A model generated the notes under the pieces. It was not told the DNA's origin, ran no database searches, and saw only the letters and a list, made by a program, of their open reading frames with translations. Made by a program: the position numbers and the translations under genes. A DNA stretch of 5,628 bases from Candidatus Omnitrophota bacterium (GTDB taxonomy: Bacteria; NPL-UPA2; BS750m-G34): positions 1 through 5,628 of the forward strand of contig DAOWKF010000016.1 in assembly GCA_030640045.1 (NCBI GenBank), given 5' to 3'. This document shows positions 1 to 5,628 of the stretch, piece by piece; within the stretch, counting starts at the first letter, position 1, and every line of letters starts with the position of its first letter.

Positions 1-774
1 AAACGAGGGGTGGAAGTGTTTATCTCTAAGGATATAGCAGGGGAGATTAAAGGGGTAAAGAAAGGATACAGGCGTGAGGAGGCAGCCAGGAAAGGAGATA
101 TCCTGATAGCCCTGGGCGGTGACGGGACACTCCTTGAAGCTGTGCGCTTACTTAAAGGCCGGGATATACCAATCATCGGGGTTAATGCCGGGGGACTTGG
201 GTTTTTAACTGAAGTAACTTTAGAAGAATTATATCCATTATTGGAAAATGTGCTCAAAGGGAAATTTGAGACAGAAGAGAGGGCGATGCTAAAAGTTAGT
301 CTCGGCAGCGCAAAGAAATTTTTTGCGTTAAATGACGTGGTCATAACAAGAGGCGCCTTTTCACGGATACTCCGCCTTAAGGTTTACATAGAGAATGAAT
401 TTGCTAATGCATATTTAAGTGACGGCCTGATACTCGCTACACCTACCGGCTCGACAGCGCATTCCCTTTCCGCAGGCGGGCCTATTGTGCACCCTGAATT
501 AAAAGTTATTGTCCTTTCTCCTATCTGCCCGCATACTATGACCAACCGTCCCTTAATTATACCCGGGGATAAAGAAGTAACTATAGAGCTCGATAGAGAA
601 AAGGTAGAGGTGTCGCTTACAATGGACGGTCAGATCTGGAAAAGTCTTGCTCCAGGACAAAAGGTCAGGATAAAAATGGCGAAGAATGTTGTCCGGCTTA
701 TAACAAATCCGGAGAAGTCTTATTTCGAGGTCCTCCGGCACAAACTTAACTGGAAAGGGACGACGGGAAAGTAA
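1..774 (+). CDS. nadK: NAD kinase (ATP-NAD kinase), 5'-truncated by the window edge
   Basis: Cytoplasmic enzyme that phosphorylates NAD to NADP using ATP or polyphosphate. Seen directly: GGDGT (nt 115-129), the signature nucleotide-binding loop with the catalytic Asp; NAGGLGFLTE shortly after it; a LNDVV segment where the family has its NE/ND motif; and the glycine-rich TPTGSTAHSLSAGGP block followed by the NRPLIIP segment. The reading frame is open from base 1, and codons 1-9 (K-R-G) join naturally to VEVFIS, the usual end of the first beta-alpha unit. The GTG at 10 is therefore probably not the true start. About 25-40 N-terminal residues should lie upstream, judged against the usual length of about 280-300 residues. 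The stop TAA (772-774) shares its last A with the ATG of the ferredoxin gene (TAATG), which suggests translational coupling. The residue after STA is His where many homologues have Tyr; this is probably lineage variation. Confidence 0.95.
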   Translation, partial: KRGVEVFISKDIAGEIKGVKKGYRREEAARKGDILIALGGDGTLLEAVRLLKGRDIPIIGVNAGGLGFLTEVTLEELYPLLENVLKGKFETEERAMLKVSLGSAKKFFALNDVVITRGAFSRILRLKVYIENEFANAYLSDGLILATPTGSTAHSLSAGGPIVHPELKVIVLSPICPHTMTNRPLIIPGDKEVTIELDREKVEVSLTMDGQIWKSLAPGQKVRIKMAKNVVRLITNPEKSYFEVLRHKLNWKGTTGK

Positions 775-977
775 TGGGGAAGGTAGTCATAAATTCGGCC
801 CGATGCAAGGGGTGCGGACTCTGCATTGAGGTCTGCCCCAAGAATGTACTGGTTCCCTCTTCTAAAAATAATCATTTAGGGATATATGTGGTTGAGGTAA
901 AAAATAAAGAAGAATGCATTGGCTGCAGCCGCTGTGCCATTATCTGCCCTGATGCAGCAATTGAGGTTTATCGATGA
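774..977 (+). CDS. Small 2x[4Fe-4S] ferredoxin, delta subunit of the 2-oxoacid:ferredoxin oxidoreductase
   Basis: A 67-residue protein with two CxxCxxCxxxCP cluster-binding motifs: C11, C14, C17, C21-P22 and C48, C51, C54, C58-P59. This is the bacterial-type 2[4Fe-4S] ferredoxin fold. The linker between the motifs (residues 22-47) is longer than in a minimal clostridial ferredoxin, as is common in oxidoreductase delta subunits. By context it acts in the cytoplasm, passing electrons from the TPP-containing subunits to free ferredoxin. The gene starts on the last base of nadK's stop and its own TGA overlaps the vorB start by 4 bases (ATGA), so equimolar expression with the catalytic subunits is likely. 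In homologous clusters it would be called vorD or korD. No symbol is given because the sequence alone cannot tell which 2-oxoacid the enzyme uses. Confidence 0.93.
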   Translation: MGKVVINSARCKGCGLCIEVCPKNVLVPSSKNNHLGIYVVEVKNKEECIGCSRCAIICPDAAIEVYR

Positions 978-2038
978 AGTCAAAAGCGGCAAAAGAACGA
1001 AAAGTACTTATGTGCGGCAATGAAGTCATAGGAGAGGCAGCTGTCCAGGCTGGGTGCCGGCATTATTTTGGTTATCCCATTACTCCGCAAAATGAACTGA
1101 CTGCATACATGGCAAAACGGATGGAGGAGGTGGGGGGAGTATTTTTACAGTCGGAGAGTGAACTGGCAGCTATCAATATGGTGCTGGGCGCCAGTGCATG
1201 CGGCGCTCGGGCGATGACCTCTTCTTCAAGCCCGGGTATTAGTTTAAAACAGGAAGGTATTTCCTATATCGCTGGAATGGAATTGCCGGCTGTGATAGTT
1301 AATGTCATGAGAGGCGGGCCTGGTTTAGGAAATATTTCGCCGTCCCAATCCGACTATTTTCAGGCAGTTAAAGGAGGCGGCCACGGTGACTACAGGATTA
1401 TAGTGCTTGCCCCTTCTTGTTCCCAGGAATTATATGATTTGACTGCCCTGGCATTTGACCTCGCTGATACATACCGTAATCCTGTTATGATACTTGCCGA
1501 TGGGATACTTGGACAGATGATGGAGCCGGTAGCGCTAAGGCAAATAAATCCCAAACATGTTAAGAAGCCGTGGGTATTGACAGGCGCAAAAAATCGTCCG
1601 GGAAGAAGGCTATGTTCACTTTTTTTGGAAACGGGAGGGCTGGAAAAACATAATGCGAGCCTGCAGGAAAAATACAGGCGGATAAAAGCTAAAGAGGTTA
1701 GATGCGAAACATATAATATCTCCGGGGCAGAGGTTATAGCCGTAGCGTATGGAAGTTCTGCGCGGCTGACAAAGGCTGCGGTAAAGATGGCTGAAGAGCG
1801 CGGCATAAAAGCAGGTTATATCAAGCCCATAACCCTCTGGCCTTTTCCCGAAGATGTATTTATTAAGGAAAAAGATAAAAATAAAAAATATCTCGTCGTA
1901 GAGATGAATGAAGGGCAGATGGTTGAGGATGTAGAGAGATGTGTCGGAGATAGAAAGAGGGTATTTTTTTACGGACACGCAGGCGGATGGATTCCGCAGA
2001 CAGAGGATATATTTAAGCGCATAAAGAAATTGGCATGA
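974..2038 (+). CDS. vorB: 2-oxoacid:ferredoxin oxidoreductase alpha subunit, VorB-like (3-methyl-2-oxobutanoate dehydrogenase subunit VorB)
   Basis: A 354-residue subunit carrying the pyrimidine-binding half of the TPP site plus the transketolase C-terminal-like domain. Visible motifs: GYPITPQNE (33-41); QSESELAAINM (59-69), which includes the Glu expected to activate TPP; the SSSSPG loop (83-88); RGGPGLG (113-119); and GGGHGDYR just after it. GNEVIGEAAVQAG near the N-terminus and GYPITPQNE together match what I know of the VorB subfamily better than pyruvate-specific PorA. KorA (2-oxoglutarate) is the main alternative. The C-terminal part (from about residue 250) reads as a normal domain II, with IKPITLWPFP and a YLVVEMNEGQM segment. 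The start at 974 has a GAGG at 963-966, seven bases upstream. It overlaps the ferredoxin stop and, at its own end, the beta-subunit start, each as ATGA. Known for the family: CoA-dependent, oxygen-sensitive oxidative decarboxylation of branched-chain 2-oxoacids, with ferredoxin as acceptor. Confidence 0.93.
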   Translation: MKSKAAKERKVLMCGNEVIGEAAVQAGCRHYFGYPITPQNELTAYMAKRMEEVGGVFLQSESELAAINMVLGASACGARAMTSSSSPGISLKQEGISYIAGMELPAVIVNVMRGGPGLGNISPSQSDYFQAVKGGGHGDYRIIVLAPSCSQELYDLTALAFDLADTYRNPVMILADGILGQMMEPVALRQINPKHVKKPWVLTGAKNRPGRRLCSLFLETGGLEKHNASLQEKYRRIKAKEVRCETYNISGAEVIAVAYGSSARLTKAAVKMAEERGIKAGYIKPITLWPFPEDVFIKEKDKNKKYLVVEMNEGQMVEDVERCVGDRKRVFFYGHAGGWIPQTEDIFKRIKKLA

Positions 2039-2778
2039 AAAAGGTTTTTGGCAGGACGCGGACTCTCCGGGACACCCACACCCATTACTGTCCTGGCTGT
2101 GGGCACGGTATAGCGCACAGGCTTGTAGCTGAGGTCATTGATGAATTAGGTATACGTGAGAGGACTATTGGAGTTGCTCCGATCGGGTGCGCTGTCCTTG
2201 CATACTATTACTGGGACCTGGACATCTGTGAAGCTCCCCATGGCCGTCCCCCGGCTGTAGCTACAGGCATGAAGAGTGTGAATCCCAAAAATATTGTTTT
2301 TACATATCAGGGCGACGGAGACCTGGCAGCTATTGGATTTAATGAGACTATCCATACTGCGAATCGCGGAGAGAATATCACCGTCATCTTTATCAACAAT
2401 GCTGTATACGGTATGACAGGAGGGCAGATGGCCCCTACAACTTTATGCGGACAGGTAACAGCTACTACTCCTTCCGGTAGGAATGTTAAGCGGTATGGCC
2501 ACCCCATCCATGTGGCAGAGTTGTTAGCTAACCTGCCGGGAGTAAGTTTTTCTTCACGCGTAGCCCTCTCTGATATCCCCAATATTATGAAGACAAAACA
2601 GGCCATCAAAAAGGCCTTCCAGGTGCAGATGGATGGCAAAGGATTTTCTATTGTAGAGATACTTTCTCCCTGTCCTACCTACTGGAGAAAGACACCTGTA
2701 GAGTCATTGAAGTTTATAAAGGAAAAGATGGTAAAAACTTTTCCTTTAGGAGTTTTTAAGGAATGCGGGAAGAAATAG
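2035..2778 (+). CDS. vorA: 2-oxoacid:ferredoxin oxidoreductase beta subunit, TPP-binding (VorA/KorB type)
   Basis: A 247-residue subunit that binds the diphosphate of thiamine pyrophosphate through Mg2+. The TPP motif is seen as GDGD (93-96), running to the NNAVYGMTGGQ segment (121-131). CPGCGHG (19-25) near the N-terminus, C52 and C213 (in SPCPTYW) give four cysteines. Their spacing resembles the set that ligates one [4Fe-4S] cluster in structurally studied members of this family, so an internal cluster is inferred. The C-terminal CPTYWRKTPVES resembles the CPTxWxxTPxE ending I associate with VorA-type subunits. The ATG at 2035 overlaps the vorB TGA by 4 bases and there is no strong Shine-Dalgarno in front of it, so translation probably depends on ribosomes finishing vorB. 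Substrate preference (branched-chain 2-oxoacid versus 2-oxoglutarate) cannot be settled from motifs. Confidence 0.93.
   Translation: MKKVFGRTRTLRDTHTHYCPGCGHGIAHRLVAEVIDELGIRERTIGVAPIGCAVLAYYYWDLDICEAPHGRPPAVATGMKSVNPKNIVFTYQGDGDLAAIGFNETIHTANRGENITVIFINNAVYGMTGGQMAPTTLCGQVTATTPSGRNVKRYGHPIHVAELLANLPGVSFSSRVALSDIPNIMKTKQAIKKAFQVQMDGKGFSIVEILSPCPTYWRKTPVESLKFIKEKMVKTFPLGVFKECGKK
2748..2752 (+). promoter_or_regulatory. Ribosome binding site (AGGAG) for vorC, inside the end of vorA
   Basis: AGGAG lies 10 bases before the ATG at 2763 and within the last codons of the beta subunit. It supports the vorC start even though that start lies 16 bases inside vorA, and it gives vorC its own entry site besides coupling. 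Confidence 0.55.
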
Positions 2779-3287
2779 TTGCTGCTGGTTTTGGCGGACA
2801 GGGTGTAATGCTTATTGGAAAGATCCTTGCGTATGCCGGGATGCTGGAAGGAAAACAGGTTACATATTTCCCGTCCTATGGCGCAGAGGTGAGGGGAGGG
2901 ACAGCTAATTCTACTACAATTATTTCTACAGCGGAGATACCTACTCCTGTAAGCCGGCATCCGGATGTGCTGTTAGCCATGAATAGTCCGTCGTGCAAGA
3001 AATTTGGCTCGCGCCTTAAAAAAGGCGGGCTGCTCATAGCCAATAGTTCCTTAATAGAAAATGTATTTAAGCGCAGTGACCTCACCATAATAAAGATTCC
3101 TGCTACTTCCCTTGCCAATAATTTAGGCAATAAGCGCTCGGCAAATATGATTATGATAGGCGCCTATTTAAAATATAAGGCAATTGTTTCTTTAAAAAGC
3201 GTGGAGAAAGCCTTCTTAATTCTTTTGCCCGGCAAAAAAGACCTATGGGATATAAATAAAAAAGCCCTGCGCCTCGGAATGGAGTAA
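2763..3287 (+). CDS. vorC: 2-oxoacid:ferredoxin oxidoreductase gamma subunit (VorC/KorC type)
   Basis: A 174-residue protein of the pyruvate/ketoisovalerate oxidoreductase catalytic-domain family, close to the usual gamma-subunit length of about 175-190. Seen directly: the N-terminal GFGGQGV (9-15), the YFPSYGAEVRGGTAN block (35-49), the LLAMN segment near residue 70-75, and the C-terminal NMIMIGAYL segment. In characterised homologues this subunit contributes to CoA binding and the subunit interface. It is the last gene of the ferredoxin-alpha-beta-gamma set and starts 16 bases before the end of the beta gene, so the set is complete: all four expected subunits are present and intact. It ends 17 bases before purN with no terminator visible, so transcription probably continues into purN. 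Confidence 0.92.
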   Translation: MREEIVAAGFGGQGVMLIGKILAYAGMLEGKQVTYFPSYGAEVRGGTANSTTIISTAEIPTPVSRHPDVLLAMNSPSCKKFGSRLKKGGLLIANSSLIENVFKRSDLTIIKIPATSLANNLGNKRSANMIMIGAYLKYKAIVSLKSVEKAFLILLPGKKDLWDINKKALRLGME

Positions 3288-3304
3288 TTAGCGGATAGAA
3301 CGTT

Positions 3305-3898
3305 ATGGCAAGATTAAAGTTGGGCTTTTTTGCTTCTCATGGGGGGAGCAATATGCAGGCAATAATCGATGCCTGTAAAGGGGGACGGCTTAATGCGAAA
3401 CCCTGCGTTGTAATTACTAATAATTCAGATTCAATGGCGCTTCAACGCGCAAAAGAGGAAGGTATCCCCGGGTATCACCTGAGCTCAAAGACCCATCCGG
3501 ATATTGTGGAATTGGATGGGGTAATATTTGAGGTCCTGGAAAAACATGGTGTTAATCTTGTTATATTGGCTGGTTATATGAAAAAATTGGGATCTAAAAC
3601 GTTGAAAACATATAAGGGGAGAATATTAAATATCCATCCCGCGCTATTACCAAAGTTTGGCGGGAAAGGATTGTATGGCAGACATGTCCATGAAGTGGTG
3701 TTAGCAGCGGGTGAAAAGGTTACAGGTGTAACAATTCATATAGTAGACGAGGAGTATGATAAGGGTCCTATTATAAATCAGTGTGAGGTTCCGGTATATG
3801 AAAATGATACTGTAGATACGCTAAGTAAAAGAGTATTACGACGGGAACACGAATTTTTCGTGGAAACTTTACAAAGGATTAGCCTCCATTTTTCGTAA
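3305..3898 (+). CDS. purN: Phosphoribosylglycinamide formyltransferase (GAR transformylase, folate-dependent)
   Basis: A 197-residue cytoplasmic enzyme that transfers a formyl group from 10-formyl-THF to glycinamide ribonucleotide, the third step of de novo purine synthesis. Seen: the N-terminal phosphate-binding loop as SHGGSN (11-16); LAGYMKKL (88-95); NIHPALLP with catalytic N109 and H111; and DEEYDKGPI with catalytic D152. Length fits the family. Two segments differ from the E. coli pattern. The loop is HGGSN rather than GNGSN. After LLP there is KFGGKGLYGRHVHE, a form with a longer YG..VHE stretch that I associate with a PurN subgroup seen in several other phyla. The ATG at 3305 has only a weak purine stretch (GCGGATAG) in front of it, and no better in-frame start keeps the N-terminal strand. 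Its last 11 bases overlap the inferred tilS start. Confidence 0.93.
   Translation: MARLKLGFFASHGGSNMQAIIDACKGGRLNAKPCVVITNNSDSMALQRAKEEGIPGYHLSSKTHPDIVELDGVIFEVLEKHGVNLVILAGYMKKLGSKTLKTYKGRILNIHPALLPKFGGKGLYGRHVHEVVLAAGEKVTGVTIHIVDEEYDKGPIINQCEVPVYENDTVDTLSKRVLRREHEFFVETLQRISLHFS
3873..3878 (+). promoter_or_regulatory. Shine-Dalgarno-like AAAGGA deciding the tilS start
   Basis: AAAGGA, within the last codons of purN, ends nine bases before the ATT at 3888. It is the only good purine-rich site near the expected N-terminus of TilS. It is the main sequence support for ATT initiation over the alternatives (ATC at 3900, CTT at 3867). Confidence 0.45.
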
Positions 3899-4916
3899 AA
3901 TCTTAGACAAGGTCAGGCGCGAGCGGCTATTTAAATATGGTGATAAAGTCATTCTTGCCTGCTCTGGTGGTCCTGATTCTGTCGCTCTCCTTGATATTTT
4001 AGGCAGGATAAAGCATTTTTTTAATCTAAAAGTTTTTGTAGCTTATTTTAATCACGGGCTAAGACCCGGGGAGAGTGAGAGGGAAAGAGACTTTGTCAGG
4101 GAATTAAGCAAAAAGTATGGTTTTAATTTTACATCAGGCAAAGGAGATGTGCAGGGCTTTGCCCGTAAAAACAAGGTCTCAGTTCAGGAAGCCGGCCGTC
4201 ACTTGCGCTATAACTTTTTATTTAAGCTTGGTAAAAAATTAAATAGCTATAAGATTGTCCTGGGACATCACCGCGATGACAATGTAGAGACAATACTCCT
4301 GGGTTTTCTTAAAGGCGCAGGTCTAAAGGGACTTTCTGGTATAGAGGCGGTGAGGGAAATGGATAATTTTTTGCTTCTTCGCCCTATGTGTGAAATATCA
4401 AAGGATGAAATTAATTTTTATCTTGGTGAGAGAGGATTAAAGCCCTGTCTCGATTCCTCTAATTTAAAAAAGACATATCTCAGAAATCGCCTGCGTCTTG
4501 AAATTTTACCCATTTTAAGAAAAAATATTAATGCTCGAGTGGATAATGCTATATTGAGATTGGGTGAGATATATTCTAAAGAAAATGCATACTTAGATGA
4601 GGTGGTTTCAAAAAGTATAAAGAAAGTAATTAAAGAAAAAGGAGAAAGGATTTATATAGATAGAAACAATTTTTTGAAATGCCATACAGCTATTCAGCGC
4701 AGGTTTTTAAGAGAGGTGTTTGACCGCATCGGTATTATAGGTGAAGGTAGTAATTTTCAGCAGATTGAAATTTTGAGAAATTTTATTTTAACATGCAATA
4801 CCGGGCAAAAGCTGAATCTCGCTCGTGGTTTTATAGTAAAAGCCGCCTACGGGCATATTTATATAGAAAAGAGCAATAAAAAAATTATTTCCCGGAGAGG
4901 TCTTTTACCCTATTAG
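3888..4916 (+). CDS. tilS: tRNA(Ile)-lysidine synthetase, apparently starting at a non-canonical ATT codon
   Basis: TilS attaches lysine to C34 of tRNA-Ile(CAU), so the tRNA reads AUA and is charged with Ile rather than Met. Counting from ATT 3888 the protein has 342 residues. Seen: the PP-loop ATPase motif SGGPDS (26-31, nt 3963-3980), NHGLRP (55-60), GHHRDDNVET (126-135), GAGLKGLSGI (143-152) and a later DSSN....YLRNRLR block. A helical substrate-binding domain follows. The protein ends soon after LNLARGFIVKAAYG and lacks the extra C-terminal domain of the E. coli enzyme (432 aa), resembling the short Aquifex type (about 317 aa). The frame is open back to a TAA at 3822-3824 and has no ATG, GTG or TTG before GTG 4149, which lies past the PP-loop. 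Hence 4149 cannot be the start of an active enzyme. A sequence error at the start codon, or a +1 slip from purN, remains possible. The family call is certain; the exact start is not. Confidence 0.9.
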   Translation: MFRKILDKVRRERLFKYGDKVILACSGGPDSVALLDILGRIKHFFNLKVFVAYFNHGLRPGESERERDFVRELSKKYGFNFTSGKGDVQGFARKNKVSVQEAGRHLRYNFLFKLGKKLNSYKIVLGHHRDDNVETILLGFLKGAGLKGLSGIEAVREMDNFLLLRPMCEISKDEINFYLGERGLKPCLDSSNLKKTYLRNRLRLEILPILRKNINARVDNAILRLGEIYSKENAYLDEVVSKSIKKVIKEKGERIYIDRNNFLKCHTAIQRRFLREVFDRIGIIGEGSNFQQIEILRNFILTCNTGQKLNLARGFIVKAAYGHIYIEKSNKKIISRRGLLPY

Positions 4917-4973
4917 GCACATAAAACATAAAAAAGAGTTGTTAAACGAACTCATCTAAGGTAAAATGTAATC
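4917..4973 (+). promoter_or_regulatory. Short intergenic region with a candidate sigma70-type promoter for ftsH
   Basis: This 57-base AT-rich gap is the longest non-coding stretch in the window. TTGTTA (4939-4944) and TAAAAT (4962-4967) match the -35 and -10 consensus at 4 of 6 and 5 of 6 positions, with a 17-base spacer. The start site predicted from the -10 is about 4974, the A of the ftsH ATG. AAGG at 4958-4961 could instead act as a weak Shine-Dalgarno, 12 bases from the ATG, on a transcript read through from tilS. No strong terminator is seen on the + strand. AT-rich DNA gives such hexamers by chance, so the confidence is limited. Confidence 0.4.
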
Positions 4974-5628
4974 ATGGAAAAGAAAACCATAAAACCGGGC
5001 TCTAAAAAACCGGGCTCTAAAAAAATTATCCCTAAAAAAGTTATGCCCATGGGAAAGAATATTGCCTTCTGGTTGGTCCTGCTTATTCTCATAATGGCTT
5101 TTTATAATCTATTTTCCAGTGCCGAGCGAAAAGATGTTGAGCGGATTAATTACAGTCAGTTCTATGGGGCATTGGAGAGCGGTGAAGTAAAGAGCGTAGT
5201 AATTATGGAGAACGACATAAGCGGCGAGTATCGGGACGGAAAAAAATTCCGCACATATATCTCAGGTGATCCGGATCTGCTTCGCTCACTACGGAAATAT
5301 AAAATCATTATCGAAGAAAAACCAAGCACGCAGAGGTCTCTCTGGGCAAATTTACTTATCTCAACTCTTCCGTTTGTTTTGTTCATTCTTTTTCTATGGT
5401 TTGTTTTTTACCGGCAGATGCAGATGGGCGGGAATCGCGCATTTTCTTTTGGAAAAAGTAAGGCAAAACTTGTATCCGAAGACAGGCCACGTACCACCTT
5501 TAAAGACGTGGCCGGTATCGATGAGGCCAAGGAAGAGCTTCAGGAGATAATTTCATTTTTAAAGGATCCAAAGAAGTTTCAGAAGTTAGGCGCAAAGATT
5601 CCAAAAGGTGTATTACTATATGGGCCTC
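4974..5628 (+). CDS. ftsH: ATP-dependent zinc metalloprotease FtsH, N-terminal part (3' end outside the window)
   Basis: Membrane-anchored AAA+ protease that degrades misfolded membrane proteins and selected regulators. The 218 visible residues show, in order: a lysine-rich cytoplasmic extension (1-28) holding PGSKK twice; transmembrane segment 1 (about 30-47); a periplasmic domain (about 48-122) containing the YSQFYGALESGEV stretch typical of FtsH; transmembrane segment 2 (about 124-146); a short linker with RAFSFGKSKAKL; and the start of the AAA+ domain, with TTFKDVAGIDEAKEEL (174-189) and PKGVLLYGP (210-218). The window ends inside Walker A, so the Walker B, SRH and HEXXH protease motifs cannot be checked. 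ATG 4974 is the first start after an in-frame TAA at 4962-4964. ATG 5043 and 5049 are alternatives that would drop the basic extension but keep TM1. The tilS-ftsH adjacency is common in bacteria; the hpt gene often found between them is absent here. Confidence 0.95.
   Translation, partial: MEKKTIKPGSKKPGSKKIIPKKVMPMGKNIAFWLVLLILIMAFYNLFSSAERKDVERINYSQFYGALESGEVKSVVIMENDISGEYRDGKKFRTYISGDPDLLRSLRKYKIIIEEKPSTQRSLWANLLISTLPFVLFILFLWFVFYRQMQMGGNRAFSFGKSKAKLVSEDRPRTTFKDVAGIDEAKEELQEIISFLKDPKKFQKLGAKIPKGVLLYGP
4995..5024 (+). repeat. Perfect tandem duplication of a 15-base unit within ftsH
   Basis: Two exact head-to-tail copies of CCGGGCTCTAAAAAA (4995-5009 and 5010-5024), in frame, encode P-G-S-K-K twice (residues 8-17 of FtsH). 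Each copy ends in an A run; the second is extended to seven A by the next base. Because the unit is a multiple of three, gain or loss of a copy would keep the frame. Confidence 0.9.

Noticed and set aside
10..12. GTG as the start of nadK
   Set aside because: The frame is open to base 1 and the preceding codons fit the family's first strand. The protein would also lack the N-terminal strand of the fold, so the gene is cut by the window edge.
1390..1978. Minus-strand open frames of 138 and 120 codons opposite vorB (1390-1806 and 1616-1978)
   Set aside because: They are antisense to a strongly conserved gene, show no recognisable motif and overlap each other. They are shadow frames.
3012..3027. 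CGCCTT/AAGGCG hairpin with an AAAA loop inside vorC
   Set aside because: It lies in the middle of a conserved coding gene and has no T tract after it, so it is most likely coincidental.
4149..4151. GTG as the start of tilS
   Set aside because: It lies downstream of the in-frame SGGPDS ATPase loop and NHGLRP motif, both needed for a functional lysidine synthetase. There is no sign of decay in the upstream sequence.
4936..4953. GAGTT/AACTC inverted repeat between tilS and ftsH as a terminator
   Set aside because: The stem is only 5 bp with an 8-base loop and has no T run on the + strand. The A run before it would make a weak terminator for minus-strand transcription, but no minus-strand gene is supported. 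It also overlaps the candidate -35 box.
5162..5550. Open frames of 74 codons (minus, 5162-5386) and 94 codons (plus, 5266-5550) within ftsH
   Set aside because: Both are out of frame with a clear FtsH reading that runs from 4974 to the window edge with TM segments and the AAA+ start.

Overview
The window is a gene-dense, single-strand (+) stretch of a bacterial chromosome with moderate GC. It holds eight protein genes and almost no intergenic DNA. In order they are NAD kinase (5' end outside the window), a four-gene 2-oxoacid:ferredoxin oxidoreductase cluster (2x[4Fe-4S] ferredoxin, alpha/VorB-like, TPP-binding beta, gamma), PurN, TilS, and the N-terminal part of FtsH (3' end outside the window). 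I see no RNA gene, mobile element, CRISPR array or phage-like material. No stretch longer than about 60 bases lacks a gene.

Region 1-3287: nadK ends in TAATG, so its stop overlaps the ferredoxin start. The ferredoxin, vorB, vorA and vorC genes then overlap one another by 4, 4 and 16 bases. This is a tightly coupled operon whose products should form one complex. The complex would oxidatively decarboxylate a branched-chain or related 2-oxoacid to its acyl-CoA and reduce ferredoxin, or run in reverse. An oxygen-sensitive enzyme of this kind points to an anaerobic bacterium. The gene mix and protein style would fit an uncultured anaerobe, for example an Omnitrophota-like lineage, but that placement is a weak guess from memory and not demonstrated.

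Region 3305-4916: purN follows 17 bases after vorC, and tilS overlaps the end of purN. The key observation of the window is here. The complete N-terminal ATPase domain of TilS (SGGPDS loop at 3963-3980) lies upstream of the first ATG, GTG or TTG in its frame. The best start is an ATT codon at 3888, preceded by a well-placed AAAGGA. A conventional gene caller would start at GTG 4149 and lose the catalytic P-loop.

Region 4917-5628: a 57-base gap carries a plausible sigma70-type promoter. Its predicted transcription start falls on the A of the ftsH ATG. FtsH begins with a lysine-rich N-terminal extension containing a perfect 15-base tandem duplication, followed by two membrane segments and the start of the AAA+ domain. 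The window ends inside Walker A.

Apart from the ATT start and the ftsH leader features, this is an ordinary metabolic and housekeeping region. I do not see an undescribed system.
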